From Pleurostoma richardsiae (Eukaryota; Ascomycota; Sordariomycetes; Calosphaeriales; Pleurostomataceae), in contig JANBVO010000024.1 in the NCBI GenBank assembly GCA_030052745.1, positions 372,001 through 436,000 of the forward strand: a stretch of DNA of 64,000 nt, in the 5' to 3' direction. A program made the position numbers and the translations under genes. Numbering within the stretch: the first letter of the stretch is position 1; each line of letters opens with the position of its first letter. This document shows, piece after piece, positions 35,548 through 46,500 of this stretch. The notes beneath the pieces were generated by a model. That model was not told the origin of the DNA. It saw only the letters and a list, made by a program, of their open reading frames with translations, and ran no database searches.

Positions 35548-35645
35548 AAAAACTTGCCTGCGTCAGGTAGTTTTTTCTCCGGTGCGGGAGTCGAACTCTC
35601 GTCTTGTCGACTTGGTGTTGTCCTCCGATCGGCCACGTTCACAAC
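35548..35645 (-). ncRNA. Candidate Pol III unit with tRNA-like A and B boxes
   Basis: On the minus strand, TGGCCGATCGG (35635-35625) resembles an A box and GTTCGACTCCC (35596-35586) resembles a B box, spaced as in tRNA genes. A T5 run follows at 35552-35548. The T-arm would read GAGAG-TTCGACT-CCCGC, pairing only three of five positions; changing two bases of the 5' strand would give a perfect arm. I could not draw an acceptor stem. It is therefore a decayed tRNA, a tRNA-derived SINE head or a short Pol III RNA rather than a working tRNA gene. Confidence 0.35.
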
Positions 35646-35860
35646 CATACCAGCTCCTTCACACGCGTCCGGGTTTGATCTGAAGTGTGTTCGGCACCCG
35701 CCACCACAGACGCTCACTTCAGCCTCTATTTTGGTCTATAGCGAGAGGTTCGTGGAGAGTGCGGCAGTTTTCACTTCTAGAGGCAGATGCTGGTTGAAGA
35801 CAACGCTGTGGCATCCGATTACACTCCGACTATTCAATAAGTCTTGATTTCTTCATTTTC

Positions 35861-36392
35861 TCAGAGAAAAGTGACCAGAGTCTCTTCGAGGCTTTCTTGA
35901 CAGCCCTTCTTCAGCAAGATCCCACAACCATTCGATGCTTTGCTTGCTTCAGCTTGAGAGCCAGGATCTGTCAAGGTCCTGTTTGCCAGCGACACTTGCC
36001 GATGAGACGTCGTTGACGATGGACCGGGCGCCAATATATTCTCATACTTAACCTCGAACACATACCATCCACTATATTGTTCTCTAAAGACACAACAGCA
36101 GCCAGAAGATGGCATAGTCTCGTGGTAGCTCATGATATAGCCATAGCCACTCTACGTTTCAAGGAACGAGTTTGCGGGCGGCCCCATTACTGCGACAAGC
36201 AACACTCGCGGGTAAGAGCGCTGTTATCCGCCTGACATAGATGATATTACTACAGAGAGCCTCCTCCAATTCATCATACTCGCCTTTACCGAGGCGAGCA
36301 CATAGCTCTTGACGTTTCTTTATAACTCCGTTGACTGCTTCTCTTTCCAACCACTTATGAAGCGATAGGATTCCGCTCTGGTCTAACTGCAT
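35861..36392 (-). pseudogene. Possible relic of an unidentified gene
   Basis: Two minus-strand frames in different phases, 36392-36159 and 36133-35861, read like protein: LHKWLEREAVNGVIKKRQEL with GKGEYDELEEAL in the first, and YSGWYVFEVKYENILAPGP in the second. Base composition here is lower in GC than in neighbouring genes. No domain is recognised and no splice join was proven. It may be a decayed gene, two exons of an unrecognised gene, or chance. Confidence 0.2.
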
Positions 36393-36888
36393 GCCAGATC
36401 CGAAACGGCATCAGTAAAGAAACATTAATCCACCTTAGAGTTCATCATTATAGCTATCAGGTAGCCAGCACTGACGGGAGAGGTGGGCCGCGATCCAACG
36501 ACATCGATATATCCAACTCTTCCCATTAACTTCGCTGAGAACGAGGCAACGCAGATCTCTGCTCAGGACCCCTTTATCCTGTCGGTATTAGGGATGCCAG
36601 TCTCTGTACAGGAGGAGCTTTGGTTTGCATCTCGCAGATTCCACTTCGTCGGCGAAAGGCACGTCTCTGACCTGTGGAGAAGCTACGTTCCTCACCGACC
36701 ATTGCTCTGTCGCGGCACGTATCTAACATGGGCAAAGGTACGGAGCCCCCTACCAAAGAACTTTTTCACCACTTCCGATTAATCTGGCAATATACAGTGA
36801 GTTTTCGCTCACAGACGGACTCCTCTGTACGGCCTCTTCTTAAGAATACAGTGGGCCTGTGCGCTGTAACTCCATCTATACAAGCCTT

Positions 36889-36904
36889 ACCTACCTAGGT
36901 AGGT
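36889..36904. repeat. 16-bp perfect palindrome ACCTACCT/AGGTAGGT
   Basis: ACCTACCTAGGTAGGT is a perfect inverted repeat and the longest clean member of the CCTAGG palindrome family in this window. Confidence 0.9.
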
Positions 36905-37165
36905 CTTTTAGCTCAACCTCCCTGAAAGGATAGTGGGAAATACCGAGAAGCTTCTTTAGGTAGTGTCCTCCGTATAAACAGCAAAGCTTCCACAGGAGCT
37001 GCGAGGCTCATCTGTCGGATTTTCCGTCTGCAAACCTTGGCGCAAATAAGAGCAGCAAATGCCGACGATAGACGGCTTTGTTTACTGGAGGTGCTACCCA
37101 CGGGCACCTTAGGCACGGCGGCACCCGGGGCCCCGAGCCGGGCCGAAATTATTGTGGGATGGATG

Positions 37166-37192
37166 GGGAAATCTGGGAAATCTGGGAAATCT
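37166..37192 (+). repeat. Three tandem copies of a 9-mer
   Basis: GGGAAATCT occurs three times head to tail without mismatch, in apparently non-coding DNA. Confidence 0.9.
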
Positions 37193-39205
37193 ACAGCCAA
37201 CTCTCCCTTACCTTATTCCTCCTTCGCTTCGCCAAAGCCCCGTTTTCCCGTCGTCGATAACGTGTCCTTCCGCGGATCTAAGTGAAGGGATGAGACATGC
37301 GGAGTTGTCTAAGATGCGTTGAAACACGCTCTTCCTTCTTTCTCCGGCCTCCTGGACTCGATGGGAAACGCTAACGAGCTTCTCGCCACGAGTGGACTCG
37401 GGAGACCGGTCGCAGATACGCGGCGCCCGCGTAGACTCAGCTGTGCCATCATCAACGGCGCTTCCCAGGCTGAGACATATGGGAGGGGGTGATCCAGCAA
37501 GTCTCGGCACAAGACCGCACAAGCAGCAGCTTCTGTTAGAGTTAGAGTTCGGCCTACTTTTCCAGCCATCGCGAGGGCGAGTCGCTCCCTTTGTTCTCGT
37601 GGTCTTGAGGCACACACGAGAGTTGCCTTAGCTGCCCAGCTAGAGCAACCTTGAAGCCACCAACACCTGCGGCATTCGACCATCCGTCCGGCCGGATCCT
37701 GGTTGGTCGCACAAGTGCCGAAAACCCAGGCCAACCTGGATGGCCCTGGATGAGATGCCGTCAAGCTTGCTGCACGGCTTGACCACCCTGCTTGACAGGG
37801 AGAGCTGGGATCCGGACTTGGCGGCATTGCTGCATGCTTTTCGATCAGCCGCGGGCTTTGCCTACCGCACTTCCCTTGACCCCCGACCATAGCTCGAGAG
37901 AGAAATGGCATCGAAGACGCATCAGAGCAGTCCGTGCTTCGCTCTTATTCAAGGTGTTCGAACGCCTCTTCTTGTTTCACCTCGGCAAGTGCCGGCACAG
38001 GTATCTAAGCCATCTCACGAGTCGGCATGGACAGACAACCCACAGAGTTTCAAGACGAGGAGAAGGGTTCAGCTAGCCCACCCGCAGAGTCCGCTTAGAG
38101 ACATGACCTTTCGTCATCGCGCTGCACGCTATGTCTTCCCTAAAGGGCAACCTTTTCGGGGCACAGCGGCATGCTAGATTAAGCGAAAAGAAATATAGGG
38201 CGTTCTCGCAAGCAATCATCGTCTTGCCAGTGCAGCCAAGACGGGCTTCCCCCGTCCCAAGAGAGATCGACACACACTCTTTTTTCGCTTCCCACCCTCG
38301 TCACACAATGCTATTGACCCGGCTCGTTCCACAGCCGCTCGCATCCACACCCCGCGGCCGGTCGGAGGCGCTCCTGCATTGCCTCCTTACTGGCCGGGTG
38401 TCTTCCGCTACTGCGCCAACCTTGTGCTCCATCGAATTTCGATCGAGCTACTGCAGTGCTACTGCAATGCATCGAAGGGCTGCTTTTTGGGGGGAGGCCT
38501 TGCTCGAGATATGCCATCTTGCCCATTCTCCTCTCTCCGCCGCGCCCCTCTCCGGGCGCACGCTTGCTGCTGCCCGCTCGCGAGTCACGGGGGGCTATCG
38601 AGCCTCGGCTACGCCTGGCGCGCTCAAACAAAAGCAGCAATGCAAGTATCTCCCACGTTGGGTAGCGCCGCGTCTTTTGGGGATTCCGGTCACCGTGTCG
38701 AGGGAGCTGTGCTGTGGTGCAGTGATATGATTATTAGCTACATGATGCGACGGCCTTGCGGAGTAGAGGGTGCGCCAGCTGGAGAGGTCCCAAGCGGCCA
38801 GCCCCCTTTCAGTTCTAGATTGCTTCTTCCTGAGTCAAAAATCGTTGCCAGTGCATCTAGTGGCTTGCCCATATGCCGCCACAGAGGATTGTTGTCCTCA
38901 CGATGCTTAAAGAGCCAGCCTTATCCTCCCTCCTCATTCTACGCAGGACAAGGCAGGGAATCGCTCCTTTGCGCTTGTCCTTGGCCCCCAGATCCACTGC
39001 CTGGAGACTGCGGCGGGTTGCCAGTATCATTTTGCACTGCGTTCTCGCAATAGCAGGATTGTTGCTGAGTGTCACCACATCACAGACTCCCGGCGCCTAC
39101 CTCTCGAGCCTCTGCTTCGCTGTTTCGTCGCCCTATTCTCTTGGCCTGCCCCCTTATGCTGCATAACCAGTGACAAGACGGTTTGTTGCCAGAAGGGTGT
39201 GATCC

Positions 39206-41124
39206 ATGGTACCTCCGGTTGCCGTCCGCGATGGTGGTTCTGCGGCCAACGCTAGGGCTACCAACCCGAACGCGCATATGGAGCCCAAGGCTGGCCTGAT
39301 CGTCAGCGTCTTTCTTTCTCTAACATCGCTTGCCATCCTCTCTATCTTTCTGAGTGAGTAGCAGAGGTCTCATGCTTCCCCGTCCTGGACACGAGCTGAT
39401 CAAATGGCTGTAGCGCAGCGGTTCAGCACCGTCAAAGTCTGGAGTAGGGTACCATATGTCGTCTGGCGTATGTAGTTTCGGACCCGAACAGCAGTGCATC
39501 CAGCCAGTGTTGACACTTTTCCCAGTCGTGTTCCTCATATATGCCGACTCCTTTCTCTTTGTCTTCGCGACAGCGGTCCTCCAATTCGGTTTCGGCGTCG
39601 ACTCCAGCAGGTCGCTCTGCGGGGCTGCCATTATTCTCTGCCTCATCTGCTATGTATCGACCAAGGTGAGAACTCATACCATTTTGATGGAATTGTCTGA
39701 GATCCATCTAACGAGGAACAGATTGTGCGTCGTCCCTCTCCCGTCAGCTACCGTCGCTGGCAGTTCGGCTAACAGAGGCGGGTAGTTCATCTATCTCTTC
39801 CTCGTGGAGAAGGTGGTAAGTTCTCAATCCGCTTCCATCTCATAGTACTCAAGCTAAGAGTACAAACGTAGTACATAATAAGAGGCAGCAAGAAACGAAG
39901 AATGCAGTCGAAACTGTATATTTTCAACAGCTTTGGCATGATAGGTAGGCGAGCTGGCTCTGCCCGCATAACATGGAATTCGTCCTGACGGCTACCAGGA
40001 GTGTATACTGTCGTCGTCGCGCTACAATTCCTATTGTAAGTGCCGCTCCATGCACCCCTCTAGTTGCCTTGTCTGTTCTGACTCTCGGCAGTCGTTTCAC
40101 GCGCATGGAGAACGGGCAATGCGTCATAGGCATGAAGAAAGTGGCCATGATCCCCCTGATAGGATTCGATGGCCTCGTTAATGTGAGCAGACATGCCCTT
40201 GCTGCGACCACAGAGTTACCCGGTGCTAATAACCGGCGCGCAGGTCTACCTCACCATCCTCTTCTTAATACCGCTATCCGGTAATTCTCCCGCTTTATAC
40301 ATGGTTGGCTCTTATGACATTCGCTCACAAGCCATCAGGTCTGTATTCCTTCAAGAACGAGCAGAAGACGCGACCAAGCGTGAGGTTACGCACCATCGCC
40401 ATGCGAACCTTCATTGGGTCTCTCTGCACCCTGGCCAGCAGCATCGTGTAGGCGTCCACTTTCCACCCAGACTCTTCTGACCCATATCTGACCACGCGCC
40501 TCTCAAAACAGGAACCTCACAGTCCTCATGGTACTAGACGGCGAACCCGGCTGGGTGTGTCTGATGTGCTGCAACAGCGACAGTGTGTTGCTCCGTATTC
40601 CCAACCCACCCATACAGTCACTGACAACCCCAACCACAGTCCTCTTCTCCGCGATCGTCATCCACTGGGTGACGTCCCAGGACCACGCCGCCTCCGCGGC
40701 CAACAACACCAGCACCGCCACCGACGTCCACCTCGACGACGACGACGACCCCCGCAGGCCACGCCGGAGAACCGGCAGCGCCGCCGGCGCCGCCGGGCCC
40801 GTGCTGCCGCCGCTCGGCAGGCGCAGCGTCTCCCCCAACACGGCGCGCAGCACCAAGGCCGTGCTGGAGGACGTCGCGGAGATCTCGGTCGACGACGGCC
40901 GGGGCCACAGCCGGAGCTCGCTGTCCACCTCGGACGGCGGCAGGGGAGGTGAGGACTGCAAGCACGAGGGACGGGGGCGGTCCGAGGTTGAGTCAAGGAG
41001 CAGCAGCGCTACGCTGGGCGGCTCGGCGGAGAGGCCTCCCATATCGCCGGGCTGCTGCGAGGAGGGGAGAAGTCATGGAGGAGGAGGAGGAGGAGAGCGG
41101 GGCGGGCCGCGCGGCTGGCGTTGA
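39206..41124 (+). CDS. Seven-helix fungal membrane protein, eleven exons
   Basis: Exons 39206-39353, 39414-39467, 39526-39665, 39786-39815, 39872-39944, 39999-40035, 40092-40182, 40244-40280, 40339-40447, 40512-40582 and 40640-41124 join in phase to 424 aa. About seven hydrophobic helices are visible, including GLIVSVFLSLTSLAILSIFL, VFLIYADSFLFVFATAVLQF, AAIILCLICYVSTK, LYIFNSFGMIG, VAMIPLIGFDGLVNVYLTIL and ILFSAIVIHWVTS. Conserved-looking loops are NGQCVIGMKKVAMIPL and DGEPGWVCLMCCNSD. The C-terminal tail of about 150 residues is cytosolic, acidic, then Ser/Arg/Gly-rich. I recognise the pattern as a family of fungal integral membrane proteins without a known biochemical role; a receptor-like function is possible but not shown. 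Ten introns in 1.9 kb, one exon of 30 nt and two of 37 nt are unusual here. Confidence 0.85.
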
Positions 41125-42311
41125 GGTCATTTACTGTTTTATTGCTTCGCTCGCTGGTTCAAGGGGACCTGAACCGCGAGAAAGAGAACCACTGCGGCTT
41201 CCAGGCCGAAATGACCGCTATGATCTGATAATTATTACACTGGGCTTCCCGGGCGCACTGGAGAGCTGCCGTCACTGTCAAGGACAGGCAAGGGAGGACT
41301 GAGCCCCCTTTGACGGCGCGGGTTAGCTACGCGGGAGGCGGGCGCGTCTCGAACATCTGCTCACACAAAGAATACAGAGCCGGCAGCAACACCTAGAACA
41401 AGAAGAAAAAGAGTAAACAAACATGACAAGCAACATAGCGTGTTGTACTCCGGTCTTCGTAAAGACCAGGCTGACTGATCTCAAAGGCCCAAAATAGCGA
41501 CATCGCCCAGCATCTTGCTTAGCCCCCTACCCACCGGGAAGGCGGAGTTTCTAATCAAAGAACACTCACCGCACTCACCCTACTGCCGGAAGGCCCCCTC
41601 TCTCTACACGCCACCTAACACTTTCCCTTGCGAGCATCTCCCGTCCAGCATAATGACGCCTGTCTTTGGCCTACTTGCTCCAGCCCGCTCGCTCGCCCGG
41701 ACGCTTCGGGCACGACGCGAGTCAAGTCGTAGCGGTGGCGACGCGCTGCAAGGGCGGTCCACAAAAAAAAGGAAGAAAGCAAGGCAATACGAGGAAGTTA
41801 CGGGTCAGAAACAAGGTAAACGGGGTTTTAAGCTCAGGCAGGATCCGACGTCCCGGGACGGGCAGCACCGAAAGCTTTCCTGATTCATGCAAACGGCCGG
41901 CCGTGGCGACCCACTCTGGACGACTGTCCAGCGGCGTCTATCATTCACAGCCACACGGCGGCAAGCTCACAAGGGAAAGATGGCATGGGTATGTACGCAT
42001 TGTCTGAAGGCATAGCCGTTAACACCGTTTCATTCCCGTGTCGTTGCTCGTGAACCTATCCGTGACGAACACTGAATTGTCCGTGTTGTGGTGTATCCCC
42101 TTTTTCTATACCTACAGCTGATCAAGAAGTCCCCACTGCATCCCCAAAGTGTCAAGTCATCGGTGAATCAGTTTCCATGCCGAAAAGAAGAGAATAAGGT
42201 TTTATGTACAAAGAAGTGAAGTTATCCCCCTCCGGGCTTTGATGTAAGCCCTTGCCCTAGAATCTGTGATACAGCGAATGGAAGATGATGCCTAGATCCT
42301 CAAGAGATAGT
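41125..42311. other. Convergent 3' flanks, no gene seen
   Basis: About 1.2 kb lies between the seven-helix gene and the GH128 gene. A 122-codon frame at 41515-41883 is not recognisable. Confidence 0.55.
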
Positions 42312-43538
42312 CTAAGCATATGCGAAAGTCTTGCCATAAACGCTAAGAGAGTCACCCGACAGGAGTCTGCCGTCGGAGACCATGAAGTACGAGTACCTCT
42401 CGACGAAGGAGAAGGTGGAGTTGTTGTCCAGCTGGTCCTGAATATCGATCGAGAAGCTGTTGATGGTGTCGGCATCGTCGGTAAGAGGAGCATACTCAGT
42501 AACCCAAACGGGCTTGCCTTCGCAGGCTTCCGTGGCGGCAAGGAGGTGAGACAGGAAGTCTTGGGGATCCGCCGGGCTGTACCAGTGGACAGGGCAGAAG
42601 TCAAACTTGCAGCTGCCGGCGCAGGCGTCAACGAACTGTTCGAGCCAGCTAATGCCCTCGCCGTCGACGTTGCTGTTCGTGATGGCAGGAGCGCCAATCG
42701 AAGCAGAGCCGGAGAAATCATTCATATACTCAATGTGATACTTAGCAGCATCAGCGGGAGAGAGGTTGGACTGGCCAGAGTTGTCAGGCTCGTTGAAGGA
42801 CAGGAGGTACTTGGAGCCAGCAGAAATGGCCGCCTTGGCGTTCGCACTCCAGGTGTCACTGTGCGTGGGGCCCCAGAGCATGGGGACGAACTCGACATCG
42901 TCAGACAGGCCATCCTTTGTCTGGCCCCAGTTGTAACCCCAGGAGATCTTTGTGCCGGAGCCAAGCAGCAGTGTAGTGAGACTGGCGTCGTTGTATGCCA
43001 CACCACGCTTATTTGAGCCTGAAGACGAGGAAGACGCAGCAGTAGTTGTTTCAGCAGCCGCAGCAGTGGTGGAAACCGCGTCAACAACAGCCGCCGCAAC
43101 GGAGGAGACGACATCGGCAACGACGTTAGCCGCGTCCTCTGATGAGGCGGGAGCAACGGTAGAAGTAGCCCGAACAGTTGCAACGCTGGTGGTGGTCAAC
43201 AGAGTGGTGGTAGGCTGAGGTGGAGCCACGTAAGTCGAGGTCGTGGATGGCGTGGGCGTCGACGTAGTCGAGGTGGTAGAAATGGTCGACGAGGAAGAGC
43301 TGGAAGTGGAGGAGGTCTCGATATGAGCACCCGCAGCGAAGATCGAGACGGTAGGCTCCTCACCATCGTAGACAGTGACAGTTGTCCACGATGTGACAGT
43401 CTCGACTTCGGTCGCAAAGTAGACCACATCCTTCTTCTCATGAAGACGCCGATGAGCGTGAAGGTGAGGGTTGAGGGCGAGGACGCCCTGGGTGAGAAGG
43501 GCCGAAGCCAGGATCGCGACAGAAGCCTTGGCGTGCAT
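42312..43538 (-). CDS. Secreted GH128 (Asl1-like) beta-1,3-glucanase-type wall protein
   Basis: Extracellular or wall-bound glycoside hydrolase-like protein, expected to act on beta-1,3-glucan. A single exon gives 408 aa. Residues 1-21 are a signal peptide (VAILASALLTQGVLA). Residues about 22-75 are a short mature N-terminus containing RRLHEKKDVVYFATEVETV. A Ser/Thr/Ala-rich, probably O-glycosylated linker covers about 75-175. The catalytic domain starts at KRGVAYND (177) and carries SWGYNWGQ, LLSFNEPDN with Glu250, FCPVHWY near 314, and VWVTEYAPL with Glu348. The two glutamates sit where the acid/base and nucleophile of the family lie. No C-terminal GPI signal is seen. The first in-frame ATG was used. 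Confidence 0.93.
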   Translation of the reverse strand: MHAKASVAILASALLTQGVLALNPHLHAHRRLHEKKDVVYFATEVETVTSWTTVTVYDGEEPTVSIFAAGAHIETSSTSSSSSSTISTTSTTSTPTPSTTSTYVAPPQPTTTLLTTTSVATVRATSTVAPASSEDAANVVADVVSSVAAAVVDAVSTTAAAAETTTAASSSSSGSNKRGVAYNDASLTTLLLGSGTKISWGYNWGQTKDGLSDDVEFVPMLWGPTHSDTWSANAKAAISAGSKYLLSFNEPDNSGQSNLSPADAAKYHIEYMNDFSGSASIGAPAITNSNVDGEGISWLEQFVDACAGSCKFDFCPVHWYSPADPQDFLSHLLAATEACEGKPVWVTEYAPLTDDADTINSFSIDIQDQLDNNSTFSFVERYSYFMVSDGRLLSGDSLSVYGKTFAYA

Positions 43539-46500
43539 TTTGTCGGTTGTTGGAAGGAATATCTAGGTCAAGATTGTTCCAAAGAAACCAAGTATCCAAG
43601 AGCAGTTCTAGGTATCAGGCTGCTCTGTTAACGACCAAGGATAGAAGTTGTAGGGGCTTTGTCGTCTATGATATCTTTGTCGCTGTTGCTCTATTTTCGG
43701 AAGGACACTGGGGTGAACTGCGAAAGGAGTGTGCCGTGCCAGCAGACGGTTGTTGCGTGCCTTAAGTGAAGGTGGGTTGGGCTGCCAAGCTCCAGATATC
43801 GCGGGTGAAATGAATGTGGACTGTGTGATGCCGTAGTATCTCGGTTTGCTTGAACGATGTCTCGAAGACTTGGGCGAGGTTGTGGCGGGTCGGCGGAACG
43901 AAGAGAGAGATTGAGGGCGCAGTAAGGTAACAACACAGTCGTCGAGGGCGGTCAAAGGGGAGGCAGTCTGTCAAAGACGCAGAAGGAGTGATGCGTGTTT
44001 GATGATAAAGTCAAGAAGTGGACACGCAACGCGTCGGTCGAAGCTGGCGACCTTGGGGGGGAGAAAATGAATGATATGGGGGAATGGGGAACTGTGGGTG
44101 GTGAGGGTGAGGGTGAAGGTGCAAGAATCCGTAAAGTGGGAGGAGAAATCCTATTAAGGAGCGACGCGGGGTGGGTTACGAATCTGTGGGTTGAGTGGGC
44201 AAAGGAGGAAAAGCCTGGAAGGAAGGCGCAGGGGGGCCCTGCACACAGAAAAAGAGAACGAGCAGGGAAGGCACGATCACACCCGGCGGCAGGGGTAAAC
44301 ACGGCAGGGGTAAACACGCAGTCGAGGCAGTCACGACCGGCAGGGGAGAGACTCAGGGAAGGTGGGGCGCCGAGCACCAAGAGGCCCGAGACCCACCCGA
44401 ACTGCCAGGGAAGGAGCGGCCGGACCAGCTTGGCACATCCCAGGGAGCAGGAGCAACACACCAGCCGGGAGGGAGAGATCATGTACAGCACCGTGTCTGG
44501 AATTCTGTTAGGGACCCTTGTTGAAATTGTCGGACTGCATGCAGTGCTGCTCTAACATCCCCAGCGGAGCCTGCAAGTAGCCGGATGTACTTCGCATCTT
44601 GGGATGAACGCCGAGACGCACCAGTCAAAGACAGGGAGAGCCCACAGGGATGATGGTGACGGTGGACGACCACCACATCAGGCTTGCCAGGGCATCACAG
44701 ACCACCACATAAACAAGACCAGGGTCGATTACGTGGACAACACGGTTAGAAGCACAGCGGAAAGCGTCAATAATTTCATGTCAGGGTGGCTGGTGATGAT
44801 GACGATGCCTTCGAATGTCCGGTCCCTGTTTTCTGTCAGGTGTGCCGTTCCCGTGTGCTCTGTTCCCGAGACCAGGGAGTGCCGCCGTCAACCTACGACA
44901 GGTTCTTCTGAGACTTGAAAACGCTCAATGGCGACTGTTTCGCCTCGTTGGAGCTAGACATTCGAGATCGCTGGGCGGCAAAATTCAAGCGCCGTAAGTA
45001 GAGCCGGGGAGGTTGGGAGAATTCCTGCGTGTGGAGGAGGAGCTGCAACCACTTGTGTGAGCCTGAGCCCAGACCGAGACGTTACGGTGTAGACCAGCTT
45101 CATTTGCCGCTAGGGAGAGCACGCCGGAGCTTCTTACAGCACGGCTTTGGCCGCTCCTGGCGCCACGCAGTCGCCGGTCGGCGCTAGCGATGCAGGTACC
45201 GGTCAGAAACAGCCCCCAGGTAGCCAATCACCACTCGGGTGCCCTTCCCGAAGCAAACAGGTACCCCTCTCTCGTGTCACGCCAACATGCTTCTGTGGTG
45301 TAGAGAATACCTACCACAGCGGTCTTTGCCCAACACACTGCACTCCTGGCTGTATAGGGTAAGGTACCAACACAGTATACGGGTATGTGTTCAGGCTCCA
45401 TTCTACTGTAGGTACTGCGTACCTTACTTAAGTTACCCTATGCTTCTAGGGGTCTTGGGCGTTTCTTCCTCTCCTTCCCCCAGCCATCTCTTTTCCTTCT
45501 GCAGTGCCTCAAGTCCTCAACAAGCATTCCAGAATATCAATCACAATGTACAGGGTCCAGACCATGTGTTCATCCTATGTATTGCGTTGAATATGCAAAA
45601 TTTAACCGCTCGTAGCCGGCTGACTGGATCTTGTCCATGGAAAGCGGAAACAGCGAGACGAGGGTCTCGGGGTCTCGACCCCTTGGCCGCCGTAAGGAGA
45701 TCGCGCGCATCCAGCTCGATAACTCCCGACATCGAACGTCTTCGACGCCACAAATCCACTCTCTGGCGCCGGCGTTTCGATGAAGCAAAGAAAGGAAAAA
45801 ATCTGAGCGCCTCTCCCTCCACGTTGTGCGCCGACCGACCCCTGCCTCTCGGCCCTCCGTTCACGGTCCCCGGCCAGTGGGAGGCTCTGCCTCGCTCCGG
45901 GGTCCGCAATGGCTTGACAGCACTGGCCGCTAGGGATGCAGCCACATGGGTGAAACACTAAGCGAGATTAAAGGCCCCGCTGGGGAGGACACGACACGCA
46001 GCCTCACTCGCTCCCTAATGACGGCCCTTTGGATGCCCCCTGCGATGCGAAAAAGCTTGGCTCTATTGGCTTCGATCTCCCACGTCGATCATCCGCAGCT
46101 TTTGGAACGTCTGCGAAATTCGGTGCGAACAAAGGACACCGACTCCATTTAAAAAGCAGCGAGTGGTCGAGTCCAGCGAGAGGGGGCCAATCTGTTGGCA
46201 GGAGGTTGACACATTTTCGTGAGGCAGGTGCTTGTAACGCCCGAGCCTGCCTGGCTGTGAATTGCCCTGCGTACGCCAGGCGGCGCAACGTTGGGGTGGA
46301 TACAGTGTCATGAATGACATGTTTGCCTGCTGTACGGATGTACAGTGTCAGGCAACATGAATACTGAGCGAGACACTGGCTTGAAAAACTACCGTTCACC
46401 CACCGATATTGTACACAACGGTGCCATTGTCGGACGAGCTTGGGATAGGGGGTGACAGTCGGCATCATCCTAGCCGCGTGGTCGCCCACACTTGGACCGC

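Larger units (their letters stand above)
34395..39205. other. 4.8 kb gene-poor region with relic-like frames
   Basis: Overlapping frames occur on both strands, none with a recognisable domain (longest 37309-37911 minus, 38131-38730 plus, 38379-39053 plus). The middle part, about 35.8-36.9 kb, is visibly richer in A and T than the rest of the window. Features listed separately here are a tRNA-like Pol III unit, a possible gene relic, a 16-bp palindrome and a short tandem repeat. Confidence 0.45.

Noticed and set aside
38131-39053. Two overlapping plus-strand frames of about 200 codons
   Set aside because: Different phases over the same bases, Arg/Ser/Cys-rich products without any family resemblance.
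45239-45961. 240-codon plus-strand frame and antisense frames at 45541-45958
   Set aside because: Three frames are open on both strands in the same GC-rich stretch and none resembles a protein family.
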